From NCBI GenBank assembly GCA_936450465.1, contig OW388292.1, forward strand, positions 11,613,756-11,677,755: a stretch of 64,000 bases of DNA. The letters are read 5' to 3'. This DNA comes from Gibbula magus (Eukaryota; Mollusca; Gastropoda; Trochida; Trochidae). Under the pieces are notes generated by a model that was not told where the DNA came from, searched no databases, and saw only the letters and a program-made list of their open reading frames with translations. Below are positions 37,477-49,459 of the stretch, piece after piece. The translations under genes and the position numbers were made by a program. The first letter of the stretch is position 1, and every line of letters starts with the position of its first letter.

Positions 37477-37889
37477 CAATGGTGGATCCGGGGGATTGAT
37501 GGGCTTTGAACCTACCCCTTTCAAGGTGAGGTGAGTTGCGGTTTAACGCCGCTTTCAAGAGTATTTCTCTTATATCACGGGTGCTAGTATTATGGCAGGG
37601 AGAAAGCCTGCAACGCCATGTGGCTATGCACTGCGGTGAAACCTGCGAGCATCGGCTGGAACTAGCGAACCATGGGTGGTACTGCACTGAAATTCAGTGT
37701 AGCATTGCACCCAAACCTGACTGCGGATAGAACAGTTCTCTACTGCAGACAAAGTTGCCGTGCCCCTAGACCCCGGACCTCTTGATCCGAAGTCGAACAC
37801 GCTAACCACTGCGCTATCCCGCCTCCCTGTCCCTTTCGAAATAATTGTGCACGTAAATGGAGCCCAACTCCTTTCTGGATCTGCCACTG
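37477..37889. mobile_element. hAT-like inverted-repeat element interrupted by a SINE
   Basis: The left edge caatggtggatccggggg..gggct (37477) and, inverted, the right edge cagtggcagatccag..gggct (ends 37889) are similar over about 30 bp. CAGTGGCGGATCCAG is a terminal sequence I associate with hAT-type elements. A SINE (37521-37827) lies between. I see no clear 8-bp target duplication. Confidence 0.5.
37521..37827 (-). mobile_element. tRNA-derived SINE, copy 1
   Basis: Read on the minus strand, the head is tRNA-like (gggatagcgcagtggttag, then tgttcgacttcggatcaag), the middle is 'ggtgcaatgctacactgaat', and the tail is 'gaaatactcttgaaagcgg' followed by cgttaaaccgcaactcacct. The same middle and tail occur in the plus-strand copy at 56268-56541. 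The B box is degraded (gtccggggtct). Confidence 0.85.
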
Positions 37890-38479
37890 TAGGATACCTG
37901 GTGTAACAATAGGATCATGTTATTAGATGAGTGTAATCCAGCTGATCAGAATATTACATTCATTAAATGAACGTCATTTGCAAACTTTTGCATTCTTTGT
38001 GAAATTTAATTGACAGAAGATTTGATCTCTCTAATCATATATCATTTATATCTCATCTCATTGTTGGCCACTTATGAACGAACATATAAATAAATAAACT
38101 TCTATATTTGCACAGTATTTTAACAAGATTTGCCAGTTGAACTGATGGCATGGATATATCAATTGTAAGCTATAACATATTTAGTTGTAAGCCATGCGAT
38201 ATGTTAAGCTGTTTATTAATTTACATTGGAACAAGGGAAAATATACTTCATTTAGTTGTAATGCAAAATTGATTTAAAACTGATAAAATGCTTCAACTAG
38301 AGATCGCTTCATTGATGGCAATGAACAACCATCACGCTGTAATAAAAACTTTGAAGAACGTCATCAACCAGCACCATAATGTTTCTCTGCTGCATCATCC
38401 TCATCATATTTCATACTTGATTTCCAATAAAGCCACATTTATCTGAGGAAGATTTACAGCTTGTAACAGCTTGACCGCA

Positions 38480-38900
38480 GTGACTGTTCATCAACCCCTA
38501 ACAATGGCCGCTATCCGATGTCAACTCATCCAATAGTATTGATGGCCTGACGGGCTCCACTCAGAGAGATGCAGAGCTCATGGTGAATAATAATCTAATA
38601 TATGTAACAGCTTTAGCCAGGTTCCCAATTACCATCCTCAACCTAGGATTTCCGTAGCGTGGATCTATTATTGATCCACCGGTGATGATAATACCGGCAC
38701 CCATTCCATCACAACAAAGAACCTACAGGTCTCACTTCCGCGCTTTCAGAACGCTCACGTAGCCTCGGTGGCTTCTCTTGAACCTGATCTAACTCTAATT
38801 GATCGGTGGATGTTCAATACCGTCTGTCCAAGGCTTGAAACAACGCCCCCCTTTGGCGAATGTGGACACTAGGGGTCAGTGTGTGACATCGGGTGAAGTG
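38480..38900. promoter_or_regulatory. Conserved-looking non-coding block
   Basis: Complex GC-richer DNA without an open frame, with YY1-like aatggccgc, a tatcatcaccggtggatcaataat-like inverted stretch (gatctattattgatcc at 38660) and a short cca.cggtgg core. Compare the block at 19140-19420. Evidence is compositional only. Confidence 0.25.
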
Positions 38901-40208
38901 TGCTTTGATGAACCACTACGCCAGATCTCAGAGGACAGTCCTCAAGTCTTCTAGGCTGGATTCAGGTTCGTGTATGAATATTTATTTGTAAACGGGAGAA
39001 AAATGAAAATTGATTATTTGACTTGAACAAAGGAGGATGTTCTTTGAGAATGCATGTGCAGCATTATTCTCCCAACAAGTAGAGCACGTGCATTCTTGTA
39101 CGGGGATTGTCGTATATTGATTGTATTCCACCGGTTGTCAGTTGAGGTCACAGCGGGACATCCGCGCAGACCGTCAGACGCTTCATTCGAGGTGATGCTG
39201 CATAAAAACAATTATAGAAGCCTGCTGTGTTAAAACAGAAGATGACTGGAGTTTAGTGGTCACATTGCTTCGTGGTCACGGACTGCTGGTAGGGCAGGGG
39301 TTGGAGGGTTTCTAGTGAAGCTTGGTGCAGTCCCGTGAGTATGATAGTACTCTTCTCTCCTCGTTAAATAAATAAATCATCTGATTATGTTAAACCTTGT
39401 TAGGTAAATGAGTCACTAGAGCTTCCCAGATCAACTGTCTCTTATGTATTAATAAAGAGTTTAAACTACCAGATACATGTATATTGAAGAACTTTGTTTG
39501 ATATGGGCAGTCATTTACCTTGATCAAGGTATGAAATTGTTGCAGTTATGTATATTGCATTCATAACTAAATGTAAACCAAGGTTTGGAAAAGTGATGGA
39601 ATTATTTTGGAAAATGTGATTAGGTTTACCTTATGTAATGTTCAGGTAAATTATGACCATACATACCATTGAATCATCTCATAATTTGACCAAGGAAAAA
39701 GGAAGCAAAGGTATCAAGCAAGGAGTTGACTTTAAACAAATATCTCAGATTTAGTACAGAACAAAGAGAGCAGATGTGTGATTGTCATGTTGATTACTGT
39801 TATAATTCTCTACCACTTTTAGTTTAGAAAAACTAATCAAAGTTTGGTTTCTCTCCTTTAATCTTTAGCAATGATTTGTGCTCTTTTTAAAAACCTATCC
39901 TTGACTGTCATGGAAATATTCATCCATGGTTTTCTCAGATCAGATGTTTGTTGTTGTTTCTCTGAAAAATGATAAATAGATAATATTTCATAATATCTAT
40001 TAACAATTTCCTCGTATGTGAATTATTTCCCGTGTTAAAATGATTTTGATGACATAATTGATAAATTGGTGATCAGTTTCCTTGTTTATTCAAAAGTATA
40101 AAAATAAAAACCAAATAATAACAAAACCCTATGACACCTTACCAGTACTTTCACACTGCAACATTGACTAAAGGACCATCTTGTCGTCCACACACTGACA
40201 TCATTATA

Positions 40209-40253
40209 ATGGCTTCAGCTAGTGGATCTTATTTTGGGGCAACTGTCAAAAAG
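40209..40253 (+). CDS. Candidate first coding exon B, 15 codons
   Basis: ATG in a strong context (ataATGG, A at -3 and G at +4) opens MASASGSYFGATVKK and runs straight into a good donor (aaaag|gtgaga, GT at 40254-40255) in phase 0. It is short, so chance is a real possibility. It is listed because its phase matches the start-exon candidates at 19712 and 49218. Confidence 0.3.
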
Positions 40254-41390
40254 GTGAGAGTTAAATGGGGAGAAATTGTCTTGACTCACTGATGCCTTTT
40301 GAAATGATGCAGAAATCACAAATCAATATTTTATATGCTGTTTATATGGTGATCTCATTTGTCTGTCTGAGTGAAGTTGTGAGTAGGAGCTGTTCAGCAC
40401 TAAAATGATACTTCACCAACATTCTTAGTATTTATGTACAATAGGCGTCGGCCACTTCAGGATAGTTCTTGTGCAGTGGATGCTATCACTAAATGATGAC
40501 TTAAGTTGAACACAATTTTAACTTCCGTTGTAGTTCAAGTTTTGAGAATAAAGTCAATGAAGATGAATGTTTTTTCAGTTTTATGTCAGCTATGAATAAT
40601 GGATGCCCCGAACTCAGCCACGGTGCAGCTAGCTTGTGTCGTCCGCTAGTACAAACCGTGGTATTGATTTTAAAGGTTTATCAAGTTTCATCTATGCAAT
40701 GTGGAGGAATTTAAAAGACACAGTATCTTAGGCTAGAGAGTAATAGATGATGATATTTTAAAACTATTGTCTTTTGATAAATGCATAATCCTTTCTTTTA
40801 AGTTTTTATGATTTAATGCAATTGAAATTTGAATTGAATAAATATGGAGAAATTATACAAAAATATGTTGATGACATACCACAGATAGAAGAACAAGCCT
40901 TAACTCAATGCTAATAAGCTCATGTAGATAGGTCACAAATTTCTTTTATAACATTTAAACACTGTCTATAGTTTCAAAAAGATATATCGATCTGTCAGAT
41001 ATTCTTTCAGTCCAAGTACTGCAGGACACAAGAAAAGATAATCATACAGTACAGCAAAAATGATTCAATAGTTTTCACGGAAATGTTTCATGTGTCATAA
41101 TCAACATTTTAAAGTGAAAGTAGAATCTGCTCTGTAACCTTGATATGATCGATATAACAAATAATATCGAACATTTTGATTTAGTTTTTCAGAAATAGTT
41201 CATGTGTCATAACTCCATGCTATTGTAACAGTGTTCATTAAGAAGCTACCCTCTTCGTTATATATAATTAGTCGTGTACATCATGAATCACGGAGGATAT
41301 AGAAGGATGAGTAAGCGTGTCATGCTTCGTGCATTGTCAGGGAGGAAATCAATCCTCTGCGGGGATAGTTTCACTATTGTCACATCTGCT

Positions 41391-41451
41391 ATTTCCCTAC
41401 CAACTCAACCGTTTCCCTACAAACTCATACCGTTTTCCTACCAACTCATTG
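41391..41451. repeat. ~20-bp tandem repeat, three copies
   Basis: Three near-copies of a phrase like gtttccctaccaactcatac stand head to tail, differing at several positions. Confidence 0.85.
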
Positions 41452-42439
41452 TATTGCCATGACAACTACTTGTGGTACAACTATTACAGTTGGAGTACAG
41501 TTCTCTTAAGGTAAGGTTCTACTTTCTGTAGATGTGGTTTATCATAACCATTTAATGTATTTGAAAAATATTGATTTTAAAATCCTTTTGACATTCTACC
41601 TACTAATATTTGTGTCCTACAATCACGTAGACCATTTCATTGCCTGTGCTACATGCTGGTGTATATTAGATCAAGTGCTGTAAGGAGCTCAGCTATAAAA
41701 CTCGGCTTTATTAAATCTTTATATTTCCTGTCTGCTGAATACTATTACTTATAGCTCTCACTCCTATATACAGCTCTGAACTAAGTGATTGTTGAGATAT
41801 GATAAGAATTCGCACTGACTTTCGATAAGCAGAAGTGTTCACTATGGATTCTGAAGAAGGTTTGTTACAGTCTATTGCTTATATGTGGATGTGCATGTAG
41901 ATATTTCAGGCTGCTTATATTTTATGATACGAATATTAAGAACCAATAGTTTGATATTGAGAGTGAGAATTGCTTGTGTATGGTCTAAGTTACCACATCA
42001 AAAGGAAATACGGCTGTCTTTTTTTTTTATGAGAAAGTTCAGTTTCCCTGTTGACTTCTTTAAAGGGGGGTTAATTATAGAGTCCTGAAATACGTGTACA
42101 CTGACAATGTTTTCATTAGATTAATGATACTAGGCTTTTAATAGTTACTGAAGTAATCAAGAAAGCATCCTAAGATAAGAAATTAACATTCTCTGAATAA
42201 TTTTCAGCAGCTGTAATATATTATATCCAATAGATAACCTACTGAAGCTATATGTCATTGAAGACAATTAGGAGACTTAGCTGGTTGGTTCTTGACCAGA
42301 ATGGTAAACCCTGGTGTCAGTATGAACAGATCTGTTATTAGATCAATGCTTGAGATCAGATCTTGACCAGGCAGGGAGATAGATGCATACTAGATAACCC
42401 TGCTGCAGAGTTGAGAACAAGAGATGTTTGTAGTGGAGT

Positions 42440-42867
42440 ATCAGAGTGGAAGAGAGATGAGGAGGCTGTGAGGAGTTTGATGTAGATCCCACTTCACACC
42501 TCGCTTCTCTGTTTGACCTTCAGCTTCTCGGGGCGCCCCTCCCAAAGTTAGCAGTGAACCTGAACCGTAAACTATCCTCTAAGTGGCTGTTGTGATCCGC
42601 ATGAGTGATTCCGCTGGGATGGAGGTGGGCTAATCAGTACGAGTGAGGGAGAGGGGAAAGTGGGTCAGTGTTTACAGTGTTACAGTCCTAGTTCCTGTGC
42701 ACAGTAACTGTTGTTACCAGGTGAGATAGGACTCATCTCACATTCCACTCTCACTGTACTCACTGGCAGCAAGCCAACTATCAGAGATTTTGTCGATCTA
42801 AGGACTTTGATTTGACATTACTTTTGGATTTACTCAAGGAAGTGGGAACTTGTTTGAAAGGAAATAA
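42440..42867 (+). promoter_or_regulatory. Promoter-like block and possible untranslated exon
   Basis: A GC-richer stretch (about 42480-42680, with ggggcgcccctcc) is followed by ATG-poor DNA that ends at a perfect donor, ataa|gtaagt (GT at 42868-42869). This could be a non-coding first exon of a plus-strand transcript. No TATA box was assigned. Confidence 0.25.
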
Positions 42868-42899
42868 GTAAGTGTAAGGTTTGTACAATTTATTTTAAT

Positions 42900-45800
42900 G
42901 ATTGCTGTCAATAAGAGTCAAATTTGATAGTTTGTCATTACGATTGCTGCATGTTACATGTATATATGTACATGGGAAGCTGTTCTCGCTGTACTTAGTG
43001 CAGTGTGAATGTTAGAGAGAGGATGTGATCACTTAGTGGGGAAGTGGGTCTGGTTATTACGTGATGGCATGGATCAACATTGAGGGGAACAACTGCCTCT
43101 AGCTCTGTCTGTCGTCAGTGACGACCAGGTGACAGTACAGCCAGGGCATGTCTAGTCGTTGCACGTCACAGAGAGGTGAGCTAGGGACACCGTGAGGGAC
43201 GGGGACATCCATCTATCTGGGTCAAGTATAAATATATAAGCTGTCAAACGGTGGATAGATTATACATGCCTGATGAATATGGCTTGTGAATGAATCGGTT
43301 GCTTGAATGGGTTGAGTGGTTTACTGCCTTTACATGACAGGTGTCACATGTACCTGTGGTCTGTTAATGTGGCTATTTGCTAGATCTCTTTCCATATTTA
43401 GATATCTTTATATATGCATAATGTGTCAGTGTCTATTTGTAAGAAAATGACCATTCTGATATTTCCACTTATATGTACTCATTTTCTGTGAATATGTTTT
43501 AAGTATTTTATAAGCATTGTTGTTGTCACTTTTCTGGCAAAAAAATCATTATTTCTTAGTCAGATATTGATTTTGTAAATAATTAATACTAAAACTTGAT
43601 CTCACGGCTATCAGTAAGTTACCCCACACGCCAGTAAACAGTGTACATGTGATAACATCTGATTCCGACTATAGCATTACCAATACCCACTGTGTATCCC
43701 ACCTGATGGTTATGATATGAGTCATTTGTGTATATTCCCTGCTTGATAAACATCTTCCAGGTACTCATTGGACAAGAATCCACAGCTTTGCAGCCAATCA
43801 TAGGGATCTTTTTCAAGCTTGACTTTCTCATAGTTTCCTAAATCATTAATTCCCCTTCTCTTTACCTTTCTCTTCTTTATAATCAGTTTCTGTAAAAAAA
43901 TATTCTTAAAAAGAATTGCCATTATATTAAATTTTGCATAGGAGTCTCCAAGAAATTAGATCTGAAACTCTAGATTTGGTTTTCAAGGATAGGTCATGTT
44001 TCTAGATGGCTGAAGTTAAGGTCAGAATATTGTTTAACTTCTATCTTTGAGTAAGAATATTGGTTTAAACATCTATTATGACACTCCTTTTTAATATTTT
44101 TATGAAAATGGTTTAGTAGCATGTACTTCTTCATAATGTAGATAGATTTACATTTCTTTTATTTCTTTCTCAATGAGCTTCAAATGACAGCCAATCAAAG
44201 TAAATTTAGATTTCAAGGTTCGTAAAATCCATTTCAAAGAGGATTCATTTCAATATTTTATGAAAATGGAGAAGTGATGACTGAAGGAGACTGGGGGTAG
44301 TGTAGGTATGTGTGTGGGTTCCCCTTCTACCTGATCTATCTACTGTCTCTATGGGTTGTTTACTGACTAGATACAATGTGGTACTCATCATCCCAACACA
44401 CGGGGGAAGTAATATGTTTATATCACTGAAGAAGGGGAATTCTGTGATTTGATGAGTAAAATAGAAATCAGATTGTCTGATTAACCACAGATGTGGGAGG
44501 GTTAGCATAGGAATTGAAATACAAGGATTCTTATTGATTACTAATCATCAGATATTAATTTGAAATAGCATTGATAGTCTTCTCGATGCCATGAATAAAT
44601 TAAAGGAATTCCAATATCTATGTCTGTAAGCTTTAGGATAAGGAACTTCCTTTGTGAAATATAATGCTGATCAGCTGTTCAATTTTTCCATACTATCAAC
44701 CATCCAAAAGCTACATGGAAATATGTCACCTCAACCTTGATGTGCTGGACCCAGCCTGGTATAGCCTGTCCTGGGTCTCTATGAGTTGTAATTTACGTAA
44801 ACATGCTTCTCAGAATGGGTTGCCGCTAATAAAGTTAGCAGTTTTAATCAAGTAAATTTAGGAAAGTAATTTTTTTAAAAACAGCTGTGAAAAGCTCTTG
44901 TATATAATTCACAGATATCTATTGTAAATTAGCCCACATCTCTTGAAGAAGAAAGAAATATTGAAAACCTTGATCCAGAGATAAAGATCGAAGTTCGTAT
45001 TTGTATTTAGCTCCCTGAGACTCAATGCAAGTCTAGCTAGGACACTGTGATCCTTGGCACATTATAGTAGTGATGGTTTACCAGTCTCCAGTTCCTTCCA
45101 AAGACAACACCTTGATTATCAGCACATAGCTTGCCTCTGAGTCAGGCACGGGAAGAAGAGGGGGTGGAGGATTGAAGGCTGCCAGAGAGGAAGGGGAGAG
45201 AGAGAAAGTCAAGGGAGGGGTACGAGGGAAGGGATGACTTCCCCCTGTATATTTTCATTCAGAATATTTATAATCACCTTTGTTTCATCTCAGAGTTTGG
45301 GAAGTGGCCCTGTTCAGTGGAACTCTGTCTTGTTGAAGTAGACAAGGAGAGATGCTCAGTCCAATTTTATTACTGTTGGCAGTGAATGTTTTAGAGTTTG
45401 CAAAAGAGATTTATGGTTATTGGTAATTTAATAATTGACTATTCAGGTGTCATATAATGAATAAATGTCTTGTTGTGAAATGGTTTTCTGGTTGACCCCT
45501 AGAATGGTAAATTTGAAAACTGAAAGTAGAGCATACACATTGTAATTAGACCCCATTGCTTGTACCTAAATATTGATGATTTTTACTTGTACAGACAAAT
45601 AATTAATATTCAAAAATATGTCAGGAAAAAAACCAAAACAGGGTATGTAGTTCATTACTAGATATATAAATGCATCATTTAATCTTTCATAATGTTTATT
45701 CATTTAATTTTCATTGCACAAACAAAATAAACTTAATTATTTATCAATGTAATAAGACCAGCCTTTCTATTTACATATGTTGCTAGTAAAAGCATTCCTC

Positions 45801-46100
45801 CTAAATATTTGTAAACGTGACTCTCTTTATTTCTCCATCTTTGTCCTTTTAAGTCTTTGTTATGCTGGTCAGTCTTCCTTCAACCATCCCAAACATTTCC
45901 GCACATATGGAAGTAGATAAGGCGATTATATTACACTTGCTGTTATTGCCTTCAGCAGAAATATAATCAGCTTTCCATCAAATGCACTTAAAAGTCCTCA
46001 AGTTTAGACATTGGCAGGGTGTGATTGTTTGTTTACCAGCACAATCTTCAGTACATCAGTGATGATTCCTCTCACAGTCCCCTCTGCCCCCTTCATGTCA
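42900..46100. other. Stretch without a recognisable gene
   Basis: 43080-43240 is GC-richer and ends with tataaatatataag, a TATA-like sequence. 45160-45240 is purine-rich. No coding region can be defended. Confidence 0.35.
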
Positions 46101-46107
46101 TGTATGG

Positions 46108-46138
46108 TGGAGGGGGAGGGGAGGGGGAGGGGAGGGGT
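46108..46138 (+). other. G-quadruplex-prone tract
   Basis: Repeated gggggagggg runs give at least six G-tracts of four or five on the plus strand, separated by single A residues. Confidence 0.7.
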
Positions 46139-46432
46139 TTAGGTCACCAGGGCAGGGGGGTAGTTTGCCAAACTTGTCATCTCATACTTGATATCTAGTG
46201 GATGTGATATATTAATATCAAGTCTCTTAAATTAATTTTGAGTTTAAGCAAGGAAAGTCATAAGTGGAAAAAAATGGGGGAGGAGAGGGTTTTGGTTTAG
46301 GTAACCAGTGGAGGGGAATAGTTTGTCAAAACTTGTCATCTCATACTTGATATCCAGAGGTTGTGATAGATTAATATTCAGTCTCTTGGATGAAATTTGA
46401 ATTTAGCAAGGAAAGTCATAAGTGGAAAAAAT
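46112..46432. repeat. 159-bp tandem duplication
   Basis: Phrases acttgtcatctcatacttga, 'aggaaagtcataagtgg' and 'ttaggt.accag' occur twice, 159 bp apart (46172 and 46331). The copies differ at many sites, so the duplication is not recent. Confidence 0.85.
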
Positions 46433-46439
46433 GCTAATA

Positions 46440-47830
46440 TAATTTATAATAGACTATTCGAATAGTCCTTCCTACACATGTTCCACTTTTTATCTGAATG
46501 TTCCTGAACCATTCCTGCTGAAGGATAACTTTACTCAAAACTGTCGTCCGTCCCCCAGAGTTTTAAAATTCACTTTTATGTACATATTGGAGAAAGTAGC
46601 TTGAGCTGTATCTGGTGACCACAGATGTATTGGGTAACATGAGAGATCCTCTTCCTGATGGAGTCGATCCAACTCAACATCAGCACAATTGAATATCTAT
46701 TTTGATAAGTCAATATTGAGAGGACTGGAGAGAAGTAGATGGTTAAAAGCAGCTAAACCCAACAGCCTAGACTTGCTTATACTCTCTTGTTGAAATATAT
46801 TGTGAGTCTATCATATTTTCAACTTAGAAAATCAGAAACTGAAATTATGTTATGATATTGATGAGATAATTGTTTTTATTGAAGAATGTTTGTTGATTTT
46901 GAAGAATGTCAGATTTAGAAGAATATATTTGATTTAGTTATCACCTGAGAAAGTCTATCTCTGTAATCGAAAGAACCTATCAAACAATTTCACATTAGGT
47001 ATTTGACATTGTTCCATTTACAATAGAGCAGCGATATTGATTTAAACCAAAGTCAATGAATGCGTCAATGTTTTTGCAAACTGTGTTCTTGCCCAGTAAT
47101 TGTTATATCATAATGAAAAGTCAGGGAGGAATGATTTATGCAATTACTTGAGTGCATGTGCATTACCAGAGACTCGGACCTGTGCCAGTGATGGAATTTT
47201 ACCAGATTGAAAACAGCAGTGGAATCTGTCAACCTGTCCACAGTCTCTGATACATGTCTGTCTTCATTCAGGGACTGCCAAACACTTGAATACTGTTCCT
47301 ATGGGTGAACTGTTGTGGTGGTTTGCATTCGAAGAAGAATTGTGGAGAAGTCGAAGCTACCAATGAAAAACTCATTTGAGTTGCAGACCATCATAATGTC
47401 TGCTTACATCATGGAATTTAAAAACATTGGCTTGGAGGAAAAGAGATTTCATACAAACCACCAGTTTCAAGAATATAAAGTGTGTGATAGGTATTACATT
47501 TCACTCTTGTCCTGAGTCAATCCTACCACTCAATGTCTTATATAATTCATGCACTGTCAAACACATCTGCATGATATATGTCGATGAACAGTGTATGATT
47601 AGTAGATTGAAACAGGGGTATAGTCAGGCCTACTGTAAAAACACTCATCTTGGTTCAAAAGCATCAAGATATAAAGATGAATCAGTACGCCACCTGCCAA
47701 TGTCTTCATTGACAGACTGTCAAACCCATCAAGTGGTGGAGTGAGCAGTGGACTCAGTGAGAGTCCGGTGCAGTATCATGTTTCACGTTCCTCAGACCAG
47801 AGTAGCCTGGTCCTGATAGAGGGGTCCTGG
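46440..47830. other. AT-rich stretch without a recognisable gene
   Basis: Two overlapping plus-strand frames at 47315-47515 and 47427-47744 are the longest. Neither shows a domain or coding-type composition. Confidence 0.4.
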
Positions 47831-47839
47831 AGTCACTCC

Positions 47840-49217
47840 TGCCATAGATAAGTGACAGCCTGGAGGGAGGGGAGGAAGAAGGAACTAGTCCCACGGAGAG
47901 ATAGAGAGAGAGAGAGAACCAGAAGAGCTTGTATGGACGGGAAGGTGGAATAAAGTTTGCAGAAGATCAGGAGAAAGGAACAATTTGGAGAAGGAAGGAT
48001 AGTCAAGATAAGGATATTCATGTGCATGTATTTTATTCATTTTGTGAAAGATAGAGACTAGGACGGATTGTGAAGGAAGGAAGATTTATTTGACTTGAAT
48101 GAGGAGACAATGAATTTAAGGAGGATTGGAAGAATAGAGAACAAACCGTCCAAAACTGATTAAACAGATTGTGGGCTAGTAGGAAAACAAACAAGAGATG
48201 TCAAGAAGGAAATGAGAATTGCTGTGATGGTATGACAAAAGCAGCTTGCAAGGAAGAGATAATAAGCAATTTGGAGAGAGACAATAACAGGTTGTGAAGA
48301 CACACATCAAGTAACAGGGAAGTTGTTTGGATAGATGACATCGGTCGGCACCATTACCCTCTCCTAAGATTGCTTCCCTCTCTCTCTCCTCTGTGGTGTG
48401 AAGTGAGGTCTACCTCTGATCCAAGATCTGCTGTACTTGCTGTTATAGGAGCCACCTGCACCCAGCAGTTGGAACAGATACAAACAGACAGTCGGACAGA
48501 CAGTTGAGACTGACTCACAGCTCATGCTGTATCTACAAGACAAGCTGGCCAGTGGACTGTGTATGCAGTACATAGTAGGAAGGAAGGAAGGACCCAGCTT
48601 GAAGGATAGATACAATCTTATGTGTTGAGTGAGGATTTCCTAACCAGACCAGCTTTACACTGTACTTGGATAAGGTTCATGTCTGGTTAATATCACTAGT
48701 ACTCCTCTCGGTGTGTCAGCGTGTGTTTCATGCACAATTACAGAGAAGGTGTGCATGTAGTAAACCGGTTCACAGCTACACACACACACACAGAGTAATA
48801 TTTACAGCTCTGAGACTCTGTGTTTGTATGATGTCTGTATGAACACTGCACTCCACTCACAAGCTCTCAGGTTTCAATTCAGATTGAATCTCTTCTTATG
48901 GGCGGGAAGGAAGGAAGGAAGGAATATTTTGAGGTCAGGGTGACGCACAAGAACTGAGAATCTCACAAGTGGGACTGTCCGACTTCAGAAGTGAAGAGCA
49001 GGATAGTAGAGCGAAGAGCTCTGCTGGTAGTAGTGTGAACTGCGTGTAGATGTGGACGTAAGCGGGACCGAGTGACTGACAGGGTCATGAGCAGCTCTAG
49101 AGATCAGCGTACTGTCCTGTCCCACAGTGTATCGCCGCCACGTTGATGAGTTGAGTCGTGACTGATTGAGAGACTTCACAGTTCCATACCTACATTGTCT
49201 CCCCCTCCTCCTCAGCA
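47840..49217 (+). promoter_or_regulatory. Purine-rich 5'-UTR-like region upstream of start-exon C
   Basis: Long GA-rich DNA (gagagatagagagagagaga near 47896), (ggaa)n tracts at about 48585 and 48905, an (ac)n run at about 48780, and a GC-richer final 300 bp lead into the ATG at 49218. This resembles a long leader or promoter region but is inferred from composition only. Confidence 0.25.
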
Positions 49218-49364
49218 ATGGCTGCCATTCCTCCCAGTTCTGTGCGAGCGCCAGGCATCAGTCTTGTTTCGGATAACCCCCTGTTTTCAGGCTTCACCCC
49301 GGAGAGGATGTACTGCAGCCCAGTGAACATGCCTACCGATAAGCATCTCGGCTCCTGGCACCGG
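49218..49364 (+). CDS. Candidate first coding exon C, unidentified gene
   Basis: ATG in strong context (gcaATGG) opens 49 codons to a possible donor (cacccgg-type, caccgg|gtatag, GT at 49365-49366) in phase 0. If unspliced, the frame stops two codons later. The product starts MAAIPPSSVRAPGISLVSDN and includes PLFSGFTPERMYCSPVNMPT. The composition is clearly GC-richer than the flanks, and the residue mix (Pro/Ser-rich, low complexity absent) resembles N-termini of regulatory proteins. Not recognised. A minus-strand candidate exon begins 14 bp downstream, and at most one of the two is likely to be real. Confidence 0.4.
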
Positions 49365-49377
49365 GTATAGTACTCAC

Positions 49378-49456
49378 CTCTGTCTCTCAGCCCTCTAGCT
49401 AGCTCACTTCCTTCATGTCTTGTACCCAGAAGTAAAAAAGTTTTCTTGTCGGCCAT
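49378..49456 (-). CDS. Candidate first coding exon D, minus strand
   Basis: ATG in strong context (aacATGG on the minus strand) opens MADKKTFLLLGTRHEGSELA and RGLRDR, then reaches a perfect donor, cagag|gtgagta, in phase 1. It faces candidate exon C head-on. The frame stays open into the presumed intron. Family not recognised. Donor quality is better than for exon C, but the region over exon C looks more coding on the plus strand. Confidence 0.3.
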
Positions 49457-49459
49457 GTT

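Noticed and set aside
41844..41859. Tiny start exon MDSEE before gtttgt
   Set aside because: Five codons and a weak donor; easily chance.
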